Part shown: positions 13,964 to 15,986 of the stretch, in pieces | Layout of the letters: each line of letters begins with the position of its first letter | Numbering within the stretch: the stretch's first letter is position 1 | Position numbers and translations under genes: made by a program | The notes under the pieces: generated by a model | Databases searched by the model: none | What the model was told of the DNA's origin: nothing | Seen by the model: only the letters and a program-made list of their open reading frames with translations | From: Burkholderiales bacterium UBA2459 | GTDB lineage: Bacteria > Pseudomonadota > Gammaproteobacteria > Burkholderiales > Burkholderiaceae_E | NCBI GenBank assembly: GCA_002342365.1 | Contig: DDPV01000015.1 | Span: forward strand, 96,140 to 112,125 | DNA: 15,986 bases | Direction of reading: 5' to 3'

Positions 13964-14527
13964 CTATCGAGGGCGCACGAAATAGCCGATGCAGCGCCAT
14001 TCGTTTGTGTTTTCGCGGTAGATCACGACCATTTCGGTGATCGGTTCAATCGCGAAATCAGTTTCAAAATCAATAATGATGTAGTCGCCTGCCGGCCCTT
14101 TGGGCAAATCTTTGGTCGCTCGGCTAAGTCCTAACCGACGGGCGCTGATTGCGCCCAAGGGTTCACGGGCAGCGCCGGCCAGGTTCACCCAGCGGTCTTT
14201 TGCAACCGATGCCTTGAAGTGGCTTGCCGATTGGTCCCAGGCAGCGCCATAGTCTCGCTGATCCATCGCACGGAGAAAACGTTCGGCAGCGCTGATCGCA
14301 GGCTCGAGATCGGCTTGTTGTAGCGCTTGCTCGGTTGCCTGCCCAGCGCTTGTTTGTTCGGCACTCGCTGCAATCGCGTGATGCGCGCATGCAGCAAGGC
14401 TTAGGGGCAGCCAGATCATCAACACCAAGATGCCGCCCCGATTCCAGTGCGGCAAGCCCCAGGGGAAACCCTTCAAAAGCCGGCGAAATGCTCCAGTCTT
14501 TTTCGGTTGGCGTTCGCGGCCAATCAA
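13964..14527 (-). CDS. Predicted lipoprotein with DUF4019-like domain
   Basis: 187-residue envelope protein of unknown function. From about residue 63 to the end it matches the pattern I associate with DUF4019: AERFLRAMDQRDYGAAW, ASHFKASV, a central LG-S-R-A-T-K-LPKGP-GDY segment and a final EWRCIGYFVRP. Upstream, a basic N-region (RERQPKK, RR) and a hydrophobic run end in LSLAAC (C47), a lipobox suggesting lipid anchoring. Start is uncertain: TTG 14527 overlaps the TerC gene stop (TTGA) and has GGAG eight bases upstream; ATG 14419 would leave an uncharged, very short signal. It is probably co-expressed with the upstream TerC-family gene. Confidence 0.78.
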   Translation of the reverse strand: MIGRERQPKKTGAFRRLLKGFPWGLPHWNRGGILVLMIWLPLSLAACAHHAIAASAEQTSAGQATEQALQQADLEPAISAAERFLRAMDQRDYGAAWDQSASHFKASVAKDRWVNLAGAAREPLGAISARRLGLSRATKDLPKGPAGDYIIIDFETDFAIEPITEMVVIYRENTNEWRCIGYFVRPR

Positions 14528-15243
14528 CCCGCTGTCTCCACAGCGGCTTCTGCACTGCGGACTTTCTCTCGCCTGCGCGTGGTCAGCCAACCCAATCCAA
14601 GTACACCGAGGATGGCGCATACATAAATCGCAGCGCGGACGCTTCGTTGGAGCGAATCGTCGCCGTCAAGATAAGCATCAAGTAAAGGTTCACCCACCAC
14701 CATATGCGCCGCGGTGTAAGCAAGAACGGCCGCACCGATTTGGATAATTACTGGGAAACGTTCGACCAGTTTCAACACCAGTGTGCTACCAAAGATAACG
14801 ATGGGGATGCTGATCAGGAGACCTAAAACAACCAGATCAAAAGCGCCTTGGGCAGCACCCGCCACGCCGAGGACATTGTCAATGCCCATCAAGGCATCGG
14901 CGACCACAATGGTCTTCATGGCTCCCCAAAACGTGGTCGCGCCGCCTTCCTCATGACCGCCGTCGTCGCTGTCCGTAAGCAGCTTGTAGGCAATCCAAAG
15001 CAGGCCAAGCCCCCCGATGAGCATCAGGCCAGGGATCTTGAGCAGCCAGACCACACCCACGGTCATTGCCGAGCGCACGACGATCGCACCAAGCGTGCCC
15101 CAGATGATCGCCTTGCGCTGCAAATGCGAAGGCAAATTTCGCGCCGCCAAAGCAATCACGATCGCATTGTCGCCAGCAAGCACCAGATCGATCAGGATGA
15201 TCGCGGCAAGCGCTGACCACCAGGCTGTCGAAAACATTTCCAT
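14524..15243 (-). CDS. TerC-family integral membrane protein (YjbE-like)
   Basis: 239-residue inner-membrane protein of the TerC superfamily, whose members include metal (notably manganese) exporters and tellurium-resistance proteins. About seven hydrophobic helices are seen. Two family motifs with paired acidic/amide residues appear: LAGDNAIVIALAAR (D25, N26) and ADALMGIDNVLGVAGAA (D122, N123), the likely ion-binding sites. An acidic, His-containing loop (DSDDGGHEEGG, 91-101) joins the two halves. The length agrees with the YjbE subgroup. ATG 15243 is assumed; the ribosome site is weak (GGGGAT about ten bases upstream). Metal export is family knowledge; the ion here is inferred. No yybP-ykoY manganese riboswitch was recognised upstream. 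Confidence 0.92.
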   Translation of the reverse strand: MEMFSTAWWSALAAIILIDLVLAGDNAIVIALAARNLPSHLQRKAIIWGTLGAIVVRSAMTVGVVWLLKIPGLMLIGGLGLLWIAYKLLTDSDDGGHEEGGATTFWGAMKTIVVADALMGIDNVLGVAGAAQGAFDLVVLGLLISIPIVIFGSTLVLKLVERFPVIIQIGAAVLAYTAAHMVVGEPLLDAYLDGDDSLQRSVRAAIYVCAILGVLGLGWLTTRRREKVRSAEAAVETAG

Positions 15244-15456
15244 GTCAGCTATCCCCGATAAAGCGGCAGATTAAACATCAAAGCAAAAAGCTGATCAAAG
15301 GCGTGGGTCTTCAGCAATGCCAAAGCACCGAGCGGTGCGAGCATACGACCCAAAGGGGTATTCGGGAAATTGAGGGGCGGATTGCCCGCGGCGCAGCACA
15401 CTAGCGCTTTTGACTGGATTGTCTTTGCGGCGAGCGCTGCGAAAGGGAGGCGAATC
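15244..15456. other. Divergent spacer upstream of the TerC-family gene
   Basis: 213 bases between the TerC-family start (minus) and the PH-like gene start (plus). It should contain both promoters, but I saw none that is convincing. A small minus-strand frame ending at 15249, five bases before the TerC-family ATG, is discussed under findings. Confidence 0.5.
15442..15450 (+). promoter_or_regulatory. Ribosome binding site of the PH-like gene
   Basis: AAAGGGAGG with a six-base spacer to ATG 15457, a near-ideal initiation site that supports this being a real gene. Confidence 0.75.
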
Positions 15457-15986
15457 ATGGGATTGTTCAGCAGCTTAAAAGAGGGCGATACGTTGATGCA
15501 GATGTTTGCCGGCAGCGATAACCCTGCGGCCGAGCATTTGCTCAGCGACACGGAAGTTAACGCGATGCGTGGCCGGCTCGCTTTCGGTGAGTCCATCAAG
15601 GCCTTCGCGCGCGGACGCGTCGTTTCCAAGGGCAAGGGGTTTTGGCTGTTGACTTCCGAGGCCATCTTCGTTTTTGGCGAAGCGGCCTACCCCTATCGCA
15701 TGGCGTTTTCGCAGGTGGAATCGATCGCGGCCGAACAAGGCCAGTACGGCCTGACCCTCAGGCTGCGCGTTCAGGGCGCAAGCTATGCGGTGTTTGGCGT
15801 TAGTCCGCGCCTGGGACTAGGTTTTGCCCGCATGCTTGCGCATGCCTGCGGAATCCAAGCTCAGGGCCTTGAGGGGTCTTTGTCCGAAGCAGATGTTGAA
15901 TGTCTGCTGTATCTGTTCAAGGACGCTGCCCTACGAATCGATCCGGTCGGAAGTCTGATCCAACATCAGCCACAAGTTTGGAAACA
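15457..15986 (+). CDS. Protein with bacterial PH-like domain, 3' end beyond the window
   Basis: 176 codons are visible and the frame stays open at the window edge. Residues 1-30 look helical; about 34-125 have the alternating short beta strands of bacterial PH-like/YokE-type domains (GRVVSKGKGFWLLTSEAIFV, then YPYRMAFSQVESIAAEQGQY, then LTLRLRVQGASYAVFGV). The following region (FARMLAHACG onward) looks alpha-helical. No signal peptide or membrane segment is seen, so it is probably cytoplasmic. The start is supported by AAAGGGAGG six bases upstream. The PH-like assignment rests on pattern only and the function is unknown. Confidence 0.75.
   Translation, partial: MGLFSSLKEGDTLMQMFAGSDNPAAEHLLSDTEVNAMRGRLAFGESIKAFARGRVVSKGKGFWLLTSEAIFVFGEAAYPYRMAFSQVESIAAEQGQYGLTLRLRVQGASYAVFGVSPRLGLGFARMLAHACGIQAQGLEGSLSEADVECLLYLFKDAALRIDPVGSLIQHQPQVWK

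Noticed and set aside
15244..15456. yybP-ykoY manganese riboswitch upstream of the TerC-family gene
   Set aside because: TerC-family genes are sometimes preceded by it, but I could not find its conserved loop sequences on the minus strand here. A covariance-model search of this region would settle it.
15249..15665. 138-codon minus-strand frame opposite the PH-like gene
   Set aside because: Its first half is antisense to a gene with an excellent ribosome site. Only the short distal part is kept as a low-interest candidate leader.

Overview
The window looks like a chromosomal segment of a moderately GC-rich betaproteobacterium, probably Burkholderiales. That placement is an inference from protein flavour: a typical Burkholderiales-style periplasmic peptide-binding protein, a liv-type amino-acid transporter, enoyl-CoA hydratase paralogues and EamA permeases. 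No rRNA, tRNA, insertion sequence, phage gene or CRISPR array was seen, and the genes are densely packed. It reads as ordinary core or metabolic DNA rather than an accessory island, and I did not find a clear new multi-gene system.

Left part (1-3548): a truncated periplasmic peptide-binding protein (minus strand) and a 319-base divergent spacer with degenerate repeats and an inverted repeat. These are followed by two convergent zinc metallohydrolases of the succinylglutamate desuccinylase/aspartoacylase family. A peptide or acyl-amino-acid scavenging role is possible but inferred.

Middle left (3629-7823): a plus-strand run of five genes with overlaps or very small gaps. They are two crotonase-fold proteins (ATGA overlap), an EamA/DMT permease, a secreted S1/P1-type zinc nuclease with all nine metal ligands, and a second EamA/DMT permease. 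The first crotonase lacks both classical catalytic glutamates and the second keeps only one.

Middle right (7777-13243): a minus-strand operon transcribed livH-livM-livG-livF-livK and then a beta-carbonic anhydrase gene. The ABC importer for branched-chain amino acids is complete: two permeases, two ATPases and one binding protein. The carbonic anhydrase start overlaps the livK stop (TGATG), so it appears to be translationally coupled to the transporter. Catabolism of Leu, Ile and Val uses bicarbonate-consuming biotin carboxylases, which gives a plausible but unproven reason for the linkage. The 3' end of this operon overlaps the 3' end of the second DMT gene by 47 bases.

Right part (13244-15986): a 258-base divergent spacer, a single-domain universal stress protein with a degenerate nucleotide-binding loop, and a terminator-like hairpin. 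After these come a DUF4019-type predicted lipoprotein coupled to a TerC-family membrane protein (minus strand) and, divergently, the start of a PH-like-domain protein running off the window.
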